Under the pieces are notes generated by a model, which saw nothing but the letters and a program-made list of their open reading frames with translations, ran no database searches and was not told the origin of the DNA. DNA of 64,000 nucleotides from an uncultured Christensenellaceae bacterium (GTDB taxonomy: Bacteria; Bacillota; Clostridia; Christensenellales; Borkfalkiaceae), in assembly GCA_910586655.1 (NCBI GenBank), contig CAJUIR010000006.1, positions 1 through 64,000 on the forward strand, in the 5' to 3' direction. The translations under genes and the position numbers were made by a program. Shown in pieces: positions 8,745 to 16,985 of the stretch (the stretch's first letter is position 1; every line of letters begins with the position of its first letter).

Positions 8745-8773
8745 ATCATAACATAAAAGCGGCTGTTTTTCAA
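8745..8773 (-). promoter_or_regulatory. rdgB promoter, -35 inside upstream terminator loop
   Basis: Minus strand TTGAAA (8768-8773), 17-nt spacer, TATGAT (8745-8750), then 6 nt to the ATG. The -35 box lies in the loop of the metal-ATPase terminator hairpin. Confidence 0.8.
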
Positions 8774-8782
8774 GCCGCTTTT
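8755..8782 (-). terminator. Intrinsic terminator of the metal-efflux operon
   Basis: Minus strand AAAAGCGGC ... GCCGCTTTT with a loop that holds the rdgB -35 box. The stop codon of the ATPase gene is immediately upstream. Confidence 0.85.
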
Positions 8783-8783
8783 C

Positions 8784-10847
8784 TCATTTTATTTTCAGAC
8801 GCATTCTCATGGAATTCAAAACCGCGAGAAGCATGACGCCCGTGTCGCCGAGCACCGCCGCCCAAAGCGGAATCACGCCGCAAAGCGACAGCGCCATCAG
8901 TCCTATTTTGATCCCGATCGAAAGCAAAATGTTCTCGATCACGATCTTACGCGTCTTTTTTGCGCCTTTTATCGCTTTGGGGATTGCCGAAAGACTGTCT
9001 CCGGCAAGAACGAAGTCGCTTGTTTCGATCGCCGCGTCGCTGCCGAGTCCGCCCATTGCAAACGAGATATCGCTCGCCGTCATCACGGGTGTATCGTTGA
9101 TTCCGTCGCCCACATACAACAGCGTTCCATTTTCTTTCAGCCGTTCCGCATGTTTCGGTTTTTCGTCGGGAAGCAATTCCGCGCAAATTTCGTCTACGGG
9201 AAGCACCGAAAGGCTTGTTTCCGCCCGTTCGCGCGTATCGCCCGTTAACACCGCAATATGCTTGATCCCCGCCTTTTTCAATCCGTTCAGCGCGTCCGCG
9301 GCTTCCGTGCGTACCCTGTCTTCGATTTCCACGCTACCGAGAAATACCCCGTCCTCCGCCACGTATACGGCAAGATTGCTTCCCGCAACCGCCTCGTATT
9401 GGATTCCGCGTTCCGCCATCAGGCGTCCGCTCCCGACCAACACCGTTTTTCCGTCCACGACCGCCGAAAGACCCAATCCCGATAACTCTTCGCACGACTG
9501 TGCGCCTTTGACTTTGACGTCCGAAAACGCCTGTGCAAGCGGATGGGAGGAATTTTTTTCGGCAGCAGCCGCAAGCAATAAGACGCGCTCTCCGCCGTTC
9601 ACGTTTGCAATGGAAAATTTTCCTTCGGTCAGAGTTCCTGTTTTATCGAAAGCGGCGACTTTTACGCCGGCAAGACGGTCGAGATAAACCGCGCCCTTAG
9701 CAAGCACGCCGCGCCGTGCGAGAGAGCCGACGCCCGAAAAATAGGTCAGCGGTACGGAGATCACAAGCGCGCACGGACAGGATATCACCAGAAAGTTTAA
9801 TGCGCGGGGAATCCATTCGTCAAAACGATTCCCGTCAAACAAAGGCGGTACGATCGCTACAAGAAGCGCAACGAGCACGACTACTGGCGTATAGACGCGC
9901 GCAAACTTCGTGATAAATTTTTCGGGCTTTGCTTTTTGCGATGCGGAATTTTCTACGAGTTCCAAAATCTTTGCCGCCGCGCTTTCGGATGCAAGCCGCA
10001 AAACTTCCGCCTTCACTGCATTGCCTGTATTCACGCATCCCGAAAGTATCTCTCCGCCTGCGTTGACCTCGCGCAGATATGCTTCGCCTGTGATGGATTT
10101 GGTATCGATTGCCGCCACCCCTTCCAAAAGTATGCAATCGGCGGGAATCTTATCGCCCTTACGGATGAGCACCGTATCGCCTATCTGCAACTGTTCGGGC
10201 GCAATTTCTTCCTGTCCGTTCTCAGTTATCCGGATCGCAATGCTGCTTTTCAGATCCATCAGGCGTTTGATCGCGCCGCGCGACGAACCGACCGCCATCG
10301 ATTGCAGCAATTCCCCGATCTGGTAAAGGATCATTACAATGCCGCCTTCCATGCTTTCACGCAGCGCAAACGCACCTGCGGCAGCGATGATCATCAGAAG
10401 ATTTTCGTCGAGCAAAAGCCCCAAGTGCAAGCCTCCGCGAAAGGCTTTCGGAACATTTTTGCATGCGTTCAGGATCACAGACCAGCCGGCCGCGGCAAAC
10501 GCGCCGAGATACAGCCCGAACGGAATCCATTCGCTTCCCGTCCCGGTCAGTTCCAATATCAACGCGGGAATAAACAGCGCAAGCGCGACTGCGATCGAAA
10601 TCAATTCTTTCAAGTGACGTTCCCGCTTAAAAGACGCAGTTCCGTCTGTAATTTCCACTTCTTCAAAATGAGAGATCAGATCGATCGCTTTTTTCAGCGC
10701 TTCTTCCGTTTCATAGGAAAGTCTGACGCGCTGCGTTACGAAGTCGACCTCAGGCGCCGTGATTCCTTTCACTTGCGCCAGTTCTTCCTGCAATTCCGCG
10801 GCGCATGCAGCACAGTCTAAATTTTTAATGCAAATAATTTTCTGCAT
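8784..10847 (-). CDS. P1B-type heavy-metal ATPase (Zn/Cd/Pb class)
   Basis: 687-residue ATP-driven metal exporter. It has an N-terminal HMA domain (residues 1-65) with metal site C12-A-A-C15, an A-domain (TGEAYL), the transmembrane metal site C357-P-C359 in SCPCALV, the phosphorylation site D401 in DKTGTLTEG, an N-domain HP (SSHPLAQA), and GDGINDTP. The last membrane region reads DTGVMLLAVLNSMRM, matching the Asp-Gly-containing motif of the Zn2+/Cd2+/Pb2+ subclass (CadA/ZntA), not the copper class. AAGGAG precedes the ATG, 9 nt after the ArsR gene, so it is co-transcribed with and presumably controlled by that metal sensor. Confidence 0.95.
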   Translation of the reverse strand: MQKIICIKNLDCAACAAELQEELAQVKGITAPEVDFVTQRVRLSYETEEALKKAIDLISHFEEVEITDGTASFKRERHLKELISIAVALALFIPALILELTGTGSEWIPFGLYLGAFAAAGWSVILNACKNVPKAFRGGLHLGLLLDENLLMIIAAAGAFALRESMEGGIVMILYQIGELLQSMAVGSSRGAIKRLMDLKSSIAIRITENGQEEIAPEQLQIGDTVLIRKGDKIPADCILLEGVAAIDTKSITGEAYLREVNAGGEILSGCVNTGNAVKAEVLRLASESAAAKILELVENSASQKAKPEKFITKFARVYTPVVVLVALLVAIVPPLFDGNRFDEWIPRALNFLVISCPCALVISVPLTYFSGVGSLARRGVLAKGAVYLDRLAGVKVAAFDKTGTLTEGKFSIANVNGGERVLLLAAAAEKNSSHPLAQAFSDVKVKGAQSCEELSGLGLSAVVDGKTVLVGSGRLMAERGIQYEAVAGSNLAVYVAEDGVFLGSVEIEDRVRTEAADALNGLKKAGIKHIAVLTGDTRERAETSLSVLPVDEICAELLPDEKPKHAERLKENGTLLYVGDGINDTPVMTASDISFAMGGLGSDAAIETSDFVLAGDSLSAIPKAIKGAKKTRKIVIENILLSIGIKIGLMALSLCGVIPLWAAVLGDTGVMLLAVLNSMRMRLKIK

Positions 10848-10856
10848 ATATACTCC

Positions 10857-11204
10857 TTAAAATTTACAGTTCAGGTGCGCGCATGCCAATTCCAAGAGTG
10901 CGATCACGTGCGCGTCCGCAAGCGAATAGACGATATTTTGTCCGTCACGTCTTGATTTGATGATGCGATTATCCCTCAAAATACGCAGTTGGTGCGAAAC
11001 TCCGCTCTGTGTTCCCCCCACCGCTTCGAGAATATGATTGACGCAAAGTTCGCCCTGACGCAGCGCAAGCAATATTTTGAAACGGCTGGGTTCGGAAACG
11101 GCTTTCAATTCTGCGCAGACTTCCGCCACCTCTTCTTCCGACGGCATATTCTCTGCCGCCCGCTTTGCTGCAAGACGGTGTTCTTCTTCATGATCGCAAT
11201 TCAT
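10857..11204 (-). CDS. ArsR/SmtB-family metal-sensing repressor
   Basis: 115-residue winged-helix repressor of the adjacent metal ATPase. The DNA-recognition region is TQSGVSHQLRILRDNRIIKSRRDG, preceded by ELCVNHIL. The C-terminal alpha-5 metal site of the SmtB/CzrA/NmtR type is visible: Asp and His in DAHV and a second His 11 residues later, while the fourth ligand position holds Cys instead of the usual Glu/His. The N-terminus MNCDHEEEH could add thiol or imidazole ligands. The ATG at 11204 is chosen because AAAGGAG sits 6 nt upstream; the TTG seven codons earlier has no such site. Confidence 0.92.
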   Translation of the reverse strand: MNCDHEEEHRLAAKRAAENMPSEEEVAEVCAELKAVSEPSRFKILLALRQGELCVNHILEAVGGTQSGVSHQLRILRDNRIIKSRRDGQNIVYSLADAHVIALLELACAHLNCKF

Positions 11205-11226
11205 AGGATGCTCCTTTAATATCAAT

Positions 11227-11246
11227 ATATGAATAACTATTCATAT
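11227..11246. promoter_or_regulatory. ArsR/SmtB-type operator palindrome
   Basis: Perfect inverted repeat ATATGAAT-AACT-ATTCATAT, the form typical of SmtB/CadC/CzrA operators. It overlaps the -10 box and start site of the arsR promoter. Confidence 0.88.
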
Positions 11247-11273
11247 AATAACACAGATAAAAAACGCCGTCAA
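11245..11273 (-). promoter_or_regulatory. Promoter of the arsR-metal ATPase operon
   Basis: Minus strand TTGACG (11268-11273), 17-nt spacer, TATTAT (11245-11250), followed directly by the operator palindrome. Confidence 0.85.
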
Positions 11274-11280
11274 GCGTTTT
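11255..11280 (-). terminator. Terminator-like hairpin whose loop is the arsR -35 box
   Basis: Minus strand AAAACGC-TTGACG-GCGTTTT then TTATC: a 7-bp stem and T-run after the pseudouridine synthase gene. The six-base loop is exactly the -35 hexamer of the next promoter. Confidence 0.7.
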
Positions 11281-11311
11281 GAATGAAAAATTTGAAATTT
11301 GATACAATTTT

Positions 11312-12118
11312 TTACGGTTCAAATTTCGATTCGAACGTCAAACCGCTCAGATACGAAAGCAGCCCCTCCCCGTCGATTTGCAACTGCTTTGCAACCAGAC
11401 GCTGACGGGTGATATGATGCGTTCGGTTAAACGCGCCGTCGCCGTACTTCGTATCTCCTGCTACGGGATGCCCCAAAAACGCCATATGCGCGCGGATCTG
11501 ATGCGTCTTGCCCGTATGCAGAGTGATTTGAAGTAAACTTGTTTCGCCGTCCTCTTCGATCACCCGATATTCGGTCTTGATTTTTTCTCCGATCGGTTTT
11601 GTCGAAACGCGCACGAGCGCGTTTTTTTCGTCCTTGATCAGATATGCTTCTTCAACGGATTGTCGCTTGGACATTTTCCCGATCACGCGCGCCAAATAAA
11701 TTTTATGCGCACTGCGTTCGCGGAACGCGCGAAGGAGCAGACGTTCGGATTCTCTCGATTTCGCGAACAGTAACAGCCCCGCCGTATTGCGGTCGATACG
11801 GTGAATAAAATAGGTTTCGCCTCGTTCGCACAACGCCGAAAAAACGGCTTCGGAATTGACGCCGCTCTCTTTGTCGGCAACTACGATAGAATCGTCTTCG
11901 TAAACGATTTCGTATCCTGTTTTGCGCTCCTGCGCCTTGCTCAAAAAATACGCGACTTCGTCCCCCGAAGCAAGCAAAACGTCTTCCCCGACGCGCGTTC
12001 CGTTGACGCGGATCTCACGGTTTTTGAGCAAAGCGCGGAAACAAAACGAAGCAGGGGCGCAGACGTTATCGGTGAAGTTTTTGAGCGGAATTTCTCCGTT
12101 TACGACGTACTTTTTCAA
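11312..12118 (-). CDS. RluA-family pseudouridine synthase
   Basis: 268-residue RNA-uridine isomerase with an S4-like N-terminal segment (LLKNREIRVNGTRVGEDVLLASGDEVAYFL), the catalytic motif FIHRIDRNTAGLLLFAKS (catalytic Asp after HRI) and the downstream TGKTHQIRAHMAFLGHPVAGDTKYG. The rRNA position is not predictable (RluC/RluD-like). The first codon is TTG, with AGGGA about 12 nt upstream. It overlaps the 3' end of feoB by 53 nt. A second RluA paralogue lies at 17.0-17.7 kb. Confidence 0.92.
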   Translation of the reverse strand: MKKYVVNGEIPLKNFTDNVCAPASFCFRALLKNREIRVNGTRVGEDVLLASGDEVAYFLSKAQERKTGYEIVYEDDSIVVADKESGVNSEAVFSALCERGETYFIHRIDRNTAGLLLFAKSRESERLLLRAFRERSAHKIYLARVIGKMSKRQSVEEAYLIKDEKNALVRVSTKPIGEKIKTEYRVIEEDGETSLLQITLHTGKTHQIRAHMAFLGHPVAGDTKYGDGAFNRTHHITRQRLVAKQLQIDGEGLLSYLSGLTFESKFEP

Positions 12119-13847
12119 TTTTCTTTTTCCCTAAAATCAAAAGCGCAACGAGCGGAACGAATGCAATGATCAGATACACTGCGCCGCCGATGAGCATGAA
12201 ATATACGCAATACGAAAGCAGTAAGGCACTGACGGTCTGAAACGCGGCATAGCACAACGCACGCTTCCAGCCCACTTCCCTTGCGCTTGCCGCGATGGCG
12301 GATACGCAGGGCGAACAACAGAGCATGAAAACGGCAAATGCAAACGCGCTGGGAAAGGAATAGGGAAACGTCCCGTAAAACATGAGCAGCGCGCCCGCAA
12401 CGTTTTCTTTTGCCGCCAGACCCGAAATCGCAGCATATGCGATTCGCCAATCCCCCATACCGATGGGCGCAAACAAAAATTTCAATCCGCCGCAGAGCGT
12501 TGCCAGTATGCTCTCTTCCACGCCGCAAAAGCGGAACGAAAAATCAAACGACGATAACAACCAGGAAAACAGGAAAAACGCCGTTACGACGGTTGCTATT
12601 TTTATTATAAACTGTTTGATCTGAAAGAGCAAGGATTTCAGCACAAAAACGGGACGAGGAATTTGCAGAGGCGCAAGTTCCATGACAAACGGCGGATTTT
12701 TTCCGCGCGTCAAGAGCGCGGCAAGCACGGAAAAGCCGATGCCCAGCGCATAGAGCGCCACTACCGCAAGAAACGGATTATCGAAAAAAGAAGCCGACAG
12801 CGCGAGAAATACGGGAAGTTTCGCGCTGCACGGAATGTAAGGCAGGCACAGAATCACGCGTCTTTGAATTTTGGGATGATCCAAACCGCGCGTGGTAAGG
12901 ATCGCGGCGGCGCTGCATCCGAAGCCCATCAACAGCGAAAACATCGCCCTTCCGTTTAATCCGATTCGGGAAAAGAATCCGTCCGTCAGCATCGCAAGCC
13001 TCGAAAGAAAACCGCTTTCGTCCATCATGATCAAAAAGAAAAACAATAGCGTAATTTGCGGCAGAAAACTGAGTACGCCGCCGATACTGCCGAGCAACCC
13101 GTCGATGACGAAACTGCGCACGACGGGGGAGGAAATTGTTTGCGCGTATCCACCAAGCACGTCGCTAAACAACGTTTCGATCCCCTCTTTCATAAGATCG
13201 CCCAAAAGCCCCTTCGCAAACGTGATAAAAAACGCCGCTAAAAGCAAACCGAAAAAAAGCGGAACACAGAAAAAACCGTTGCAAAGCAATCGATCCGCGC
13301 GGGAAAGCCCCTCTTTTACGGGGGTATAAACAGATTGCAACCAATCGGTTTTGCCGTCAGAACGGCTAACAGGGGCGTTTAACAACGCATAAAGTTCCGA
13401 CTTCAATAATTTTTTATTTTTTCTGTCTGCAATGACTACAGGAACGCCCAAATTTTTACGCAGCGAAGCAAGATCGAGTTTGCCGCCTCCGCGTCGAAAC
13501 AATTTGTATTTCGTGAGCACAAGCATCGCGCGTCTGCCCGTCTTTAACAGCGATAAAAAGAGCGGCAACGATCGCTCCAGTCCTGCGCATTCGGATACAA
13601 ACACAATGGGATCCGAGGGATGTTCTTGAAGGTAATCACGCGTGTACTTTTCTTCCATGCTCATGCTGTTGAGCGAATAAATCCCCGGAAGATCGCAAAG
13701 AATCACTTCTCTTTCGCCCGATAGCCTGCGCTCCGCCGCGCCTACCGTTACGCCGTGCCAGTTGCCCACTTTTTCATGCGCTCCCGTCAAAAGATTAAAG
13801 AGCGTACTTTTCCCCGCGTTGGGATTTCCGATCAATAAAATTTTCAT
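12066..13847 (-). CDS. feoB: Ferrous iron transport protein B, divergent short form
   Basis: 593-residue Fe2+ transporter; most FeoB proteins are longer. The N-terminal G-domain has P-loop GNPNAGKSTLFN, G2 GVTVG and DLPGIYSLN, but the G4 position, normally NxxD, reads TKYK in VLTKYKLF, so guanine selectivity may be altered. The membrane part has two Gate regions and the PCSAKLPVF cysteine motif; the usual GFGCNVPA appears as GFGCSAAA. It starts in a 4-nt ATGA overlap with feoA. The operon reads feoA-feoB-rluA. Confidence 0.9.
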   Translation of the reverse strand: MKILLIGNPNAGKSTLFNLLTGAHEKVGNWHGVTVGAAERRLSGEREVILCDLPGIYSLNSMSMEEKYTRDYLQEHPSDPIVFVSECAGLERSLPLFLSLLKTGRRAMLVLTKYKLFRRGGGKLDLASLRKNLGVPVVIADRKNKKLLKSELYALLNAPVSRSDGKTDWLQSVYTPVKEGLSRADRLLCNGFFCVPLFFGLLLAAFFITFAKGLLGDLMKEGIETLFSDVLGGYAQTISSPVVRSFVIDGLLGSIGGVLSFLPQITLLFFFLIMMDESGFLSRLAMLTDGFFSRIGLNGRAMFSLLMGFGCSAAAILTTRGLDHPKIQRRVILCLPYIPCSAKLPVFLALSASFFDNPFLAVVALYALGIGFSVLAALLTRGKNPPFVMELAPLQIPRPVFVLKSLLFQIKQFIIKIATVVTAFFLFSWLLSSFDFSFRFCGVEESILATLCGGLKFLFAPIGMGDWRIAYAAISGLAAKENVAGALLMFYGTFPYSFPSAFAFAVFMLCCSPCVSAIAASAREVGWKRALCYAAFQTVSALLLSYCVYFMLIGGAVYLIIAFVPLVALLILGKKKIEKVRRKRRNSAQKLHR

Positions 13848-14068
13848 GTTTTCAGCACCCTGATCCCTTCGGCAAGTTCGAAATCGAGCGCTACTTTACA
13901 GCCGCCGGTCTGGATCAAAAAAACCTTTTTTTTGAAAGAGGTTTTTAAGACCACAAACTTTGCGCCCATATAAATTCCCAGCGAGCGAAGCCTTTCTTTC
14001 AGCAACATGGGAAGTTCCACCTTGATGACGATCGCGTGTTCGCCACGTTTTAATTCGCTTACATTCAT
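13844..14068 (-). CDS. feoA: FeoA-domain protein
   Basis: 74-residue SH3-like FeoA protein that docks on FeoB (ERLRSLGIYMGAKFVVLKTS ... ILIQTGG-type ending VALDFELAEGIRVL). The ATG at 14068 gives the normal FeoA start MNVSELKRGE. A longer frame from a GTG at 14134 would begin inside the preceding terminator hairpin and is rejected. No clear Shine-Dalgarno or Fur box is visible. The stop overlaps the feoB start. Confidence 0.87.
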   Translation of the reverse strand: MNVSELKRGEHAIVIKVELPMLLKERLRSLGIYMGAKFVVLKTSFKKKVFLIQTGGCKVALDFELAEGIRVLKT

Positions 14069-14120
14069 AGTAATAGGAATGCAGCGCGATTGAAAATTAT
14101 TCGTTCGGAAATTTGTTGCA

Positions 14121-14150
14121 AAAGAAAAACGCACGGCATGCCGTGCGTTC
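14121..14150 (-). terminator. Intrinsic terminator (22-nt perfect palindrome)
   Basis: AACGCACGGCA-TGCCGTGCGTT (14129-14150); on the minus strand it is followed by TTTCTTTT, 11 nt after the DUF378 stop. Confidence 0.9.
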
Positions 14151-14161
14151 CGATATTCGGG

Positions 14162-14416
14162 TTAAACTCTTTCGGTTTCCGTTTCGGTTTCTACTTTTCT
14201 GTCTTTTTGCAGTTTCAATGCGCCGTTCGTGATCATGGGCGATACAATCAGCCAGATCGCCGCAAGCGTGATAAGCACATAAACGATAATGGAACCGACG
14301 CTTCGCGGTCCCATAAAAATTGCGGAAACGAGATTGAAATCAAAAATACCGAACATTCCCCAATTCAGCGCACCGATGAGAACCAAAATGTAAGATAATA
14401 CGTTTGCAAAAATCAT
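14162..14416 (-). CDS. DUF378 (YuzA-like) membrane protein
   Basis: 84 residues with two predicted membrane helices. The motif IGALNWGMFGIFDFNLV is the DUF378 signature, followed by GSIIVYVLITLAAIWLI. Function unknown. GGGAGG lies 5 nt before the ATG. Single-gene unit between two terminators. Confidence 0.9.
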   Translation of the reverse strand: MIFANVLSYILVLIGALNWGMFGIFDFNLVSAIFMGPRSVGSIIVYVLITLAAIWLIVSPMITNGALKLQKDRKVETETETERV

Positions 14417-14520
14417 ATTTGCCTCCCGTATCAGTATGAGTTTTCCGTTCCGTATTATTCAGCCGATGCGCAATCTTTTATTTCGATTTTACTGTTTTTA
14501 CTTGCGGTATCGGTTTTTTT

Positions 14521-14554
14521 GAAAGCAAAAACGTCCGCTTTAATGCGGACGTTT
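14521..14554 (-). terminator. Intrinsic terminator of the large surface protein gene
   Basis: AAACGTCCGC-TTTAAT-GCGGACGTTT (14529-14554); the minus strand ends in TTTTGCTTTC. Confidence 0.88.
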
Positions 14555-14567
14555 CGTTTGACTGCAA

Positions 14568-16865
14568 TTATTTCAGTTTCTTTCTGCCTTTGAGTTTCTG
14601 AAGATCCACTTCCTCCACCTTTTTATCGGAGGGCTTCACAACGAACAGCGCAATGACGATCACAAGCAATACTGCGGAAATCGCAAAGAGAACGATCGAA
14701 ACAACGTTGTTCTGCAACCACTGCGACTGACCGGGCGTATAGTCGAACGGATTTTGCACTTCCATTACTTTATACGCGGTTTTCACTTCGTTAGAACGGT
14801 TGGGGTCGGTGACCGTAAGTTTTACAAGATAAAATCCCGATACCTGCGGATTAAAGGAAAGCGAATTGTTTTTATGCCAAGCATAATCGTTGTCGGTCTT
14901 CTCCCAGTCCTCGTCGTCCTCGGCAACGTCGCTGTCGTATTCGTTGATTTCTTTCAGACAATTCGCATATTTTTCAACGTACTCGTCGATGTTCTTGACA
15001 AAGTCCTCATAAGTGGGAGCAGATTCGCCTTCGGCAAGTTTGGTTTCGTCAAAGTAATACAGGGCGTATTCTTTTTGGATTCCGTCGAGCGCGATCACTT
15101 CAAAGTCCTCGATGCTGTAAACGGTATCGCGATAACCGAGTTTTTGCTCTCCAGAATCTTCGATCGTAGCGCCCGTATAGCCTACGTAGAAACGGAATTC
15201 GGGAATTTCGTCGATTTCCCAAATGTTGGAAGAATTCAGCGTAACCAGATTCCCGTCCAGATAATACTGCATGTTGTTGCTCGCCGCATCCGTTGCAAGA
15301 ATGCGGAACGTGTAATATCCCTGTTCTCCGATTTCGAACTTTAAAGAGTTATAAGTCAGAGAGGTAGCGGAAGACGCGCTTTCGCCTTCACTATGGCTGG
15401 GTTTATGGAAGTATACGCTGAATTTCAGATCTCTGTAATCGGCGTAATCGCTTGTGATCAGTCCGCGGAGCGAAGGAAGATAGAAGTTCGAGCCGCTGCC
15501 CGCGCTCACGTTCTTCGCCGCTTCGGTAACGGCGTTCTGATATGCCTCCACCGCGGCATTGTAAGCCGATTCATCGCTAAATTCGTTCGATCCGTTTCCC
15601 GCCGTCAAACCGACGTATTGCGGTCCCGCATTGTCACGGTCTACTTTAATATAATCGAACGCGTTATCCCCTGTCGCGGGAAGAGTTACGAGTGCGTCTT
15701 CCACCGCATACCACGAAAGGTAAACGTACTCGCTGTCCTCTACTCCGTGATTGCCTTTTAAGTCGAAGCGCACGGAAACGTAGATCATTTCGTCTTCGCC
15801 GATCTCGCCCGTGGGCATGAAATACGCGGGACGCGAAGCCGTGATATCGCGGTAGTCGGTCGTTTCGCCCTTGACGTATTCCCCGTCTTCGTTCTTCTTT
15901 AACATGTAATAGTACAGTTTTGCAGTCGCGTTGTTGTCGCAGACGTCGATCACCTGATAGTTCACGGTAGATGTGCTGAATCTCTGACCCATTTTGAACG
16001 CGTAAACTTTTTTATTGAGTACGATCGCAGGCGCGGTATCGTCGATCACTTTGCCGCCCGTAACCGCGCAATAGCCGTCATCTTCCGCATCGGACGCGGT
16101 AAGATCGTTCCCCTTGATCACCAAAGACTGACCGTTTAAACTGCGGAGAAGTACTTTTTGTTCCGCCGCCTGTTCGCCCTCCGCCGGATCCGCGATCTGC
16201 GCAGCGAACGTGACGGGCGTTTGCGGCGTCGTTGCCGCCGACGAACGGTATTCGAGGAAATAACCGCCGATATTGGTAAACGTACCGATTTCAACTGCGG
16301 TTTCATCTCCTTCGGCAAGCGCAACGTCAAACTCGCCGATGCGATCCCCTTCGCTGAGAGAAAGAGTGAGCCAGACATTCGCGTTAACGGGAACGGTTGC
16401 GCTCTCTTCGCCCGCCGAGTTTTTGACAACCGCAACGATCCCGCTTTCTCCTTTTCGGAAAATCAACGCGTTTTGCGTTTTGCCCTCTTTCGTAATATTT
16501 TCTTCCGCGCTTTCAAACGTCATGGTAAACGTTTCGAATTTCGCTTCTACAAACCGGAACTGTAAATTGAAATTTTGCTCCGCCGCGTCATCAAACCATT
16601 TCAGCGCGAGGTTTCTGCGGTAATAAACTTCACCGTCGTCTTTCAATTTGAGCGTCGTATATGCGTCGGTTTCGCCGCCCTCCGCCGCCTTATATGCGGC
16701 AACCGAGCCGCCGACCCCCTGTGCAAATATCGCGGTGGGTTCATATTCTTTTGTCGCTGCAAAAGCGTTCCGCGTCGTCATAGCGGTAAACGCAAAGCCC
16801 AAAGATACCGCAAACAATACGGCGAAAGAAATGATTGTAATCCAACGTAGTTTAACTTTTTTCAT
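14568..16865 (-). CDS. Large exported, C-terminally anchored surface protein of unknown function
   Basis: 765 residues with an N-terminal signal peptide (MKKVKLRWITIISFAVLF ... NAFAATKE) and a single C-terminal membrane helix (VSIVLFAISAVLLVIVIALFVV) followed by a basic cytosolic tail ending KGRKKLK. The extracellular part is acidic and Thr/Ser-rich with Ig-like stretches (ISFNPQVSGFYLVKLTVTD-type near the end, YYTFRILATDAASNN). No enzyme motif recognised. Start at 16865 chosen because GGAG lies 9 nt upstream; the earlier ATG in frame has none. Monocistronic, with promoter and terminator visible. Confidence 0.8.
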   Translation of the reverse strand: MKKVKLRWITIISFAVLFAVSLGFAFTAMTTRNAFAATKEYEPTAIFAQGVGGSVAAYKAAEGGETDAYTTLKLKDDGEVYYRRNLALKWFDDAAEQNFNLQFRFVEAKFETFTMTFESAEENITKEGKTQNALIFRKGESGIVAVVKNSAGEESATVPVNANVWLTLSLSEGDRIGEFDVALAEGDETAVEIGTFTNIGGYFLEYRSSAATTPQTPVTFAAQIADPAEGEQAAEQKVLLRSLNGQSLVIKGNDLTASDAEDDGYCAVTGGKVIDDTAPAIVLNKKVYAFKMGQRFSTSTVNYQVIDVCDNNATAKLYYYMLKKNEDGEYVKGETTDYRDITASRPAYFMPTGEIGEDEMIYVSVRFDLKGNHGVEDSEYVYLSWYAVEDALVTLPATGDNAFDYIKVDRDNAGPQYVGLTAGNGSNEFSDESAYNAAVEAYQNAVTEAAKNVSAGSGSNFYLPSLRGLITSDYADYRDLKFSVYFHKPSHSEGESASSATSLTYNSLKFEIGEQGYYTFRILATDAASNNMQYYLDGNLVTLNSSNIWEIDEIPEFRFYVGYTGATIEDSGEQKLGYRDTVYSIEDFEVIALDGIQKEYALYYFDETKLAEGESAPTYEDFVKNIDEYVEKYANCLKEINEYDSDVAEDDEDWEKTDNDYAWHKNNSLSFNPQVSGFYLVKLTVTDPNRSNEVKTAYKVMEVQNPFDYTPGQSQWLQNNVVSIVLFAISAVLLVIVIALFVVKPSDKKVEEVDLQKLKGRKKLK

Positions 16866-16910
16866 GAACACATGCTCCATGCAGGCATAATTGCCCAATC
16901 TATCTTGTCT

Positions 16911-16939
16911 ATTCTACACAAAAATTGCGTTTCCGTCAA
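16911..16939 (-). promoter_or_regulatory. Promoter of the large surface protein gene
   Basis: Minus strand TTGACG (16934-16939), 17-nt spacer, TAGAAT (16911-16916). The -35 box lies in the loop of the hairpin at 16926-16950. Confidence 0.8.
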
Positions 16940-16950
16940 GCAGTAACGCA
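16926..16950 (-). terminator. Weak terminator-like hairpin holding a -35 box
   Basis: Minus strand TGCGTT ... AACGCA with a 13-nt loop containing TTGACG, followed by ATTTTT. It lies 36 nt after the stop of the RluA-family gene. Confidence 0.55.
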
Positions 16951-16985
16951 TGCATATTCGGAAAGAATTTGAAAATTTGTCCGAT

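Noticed and set aside
13844..14134. 96-residue version of FeoA from an upstream GTG
   Set aside because: That start lies in the terminator palindrome of the DUF378 gene; the FeoA domain begins at the ATG at 14068.
14129..14150. 22-nt perfect palindrome as an operator
   Set aside because: On the minus strand it is followed by a T-run just after a stop codon, so it is a terminator.
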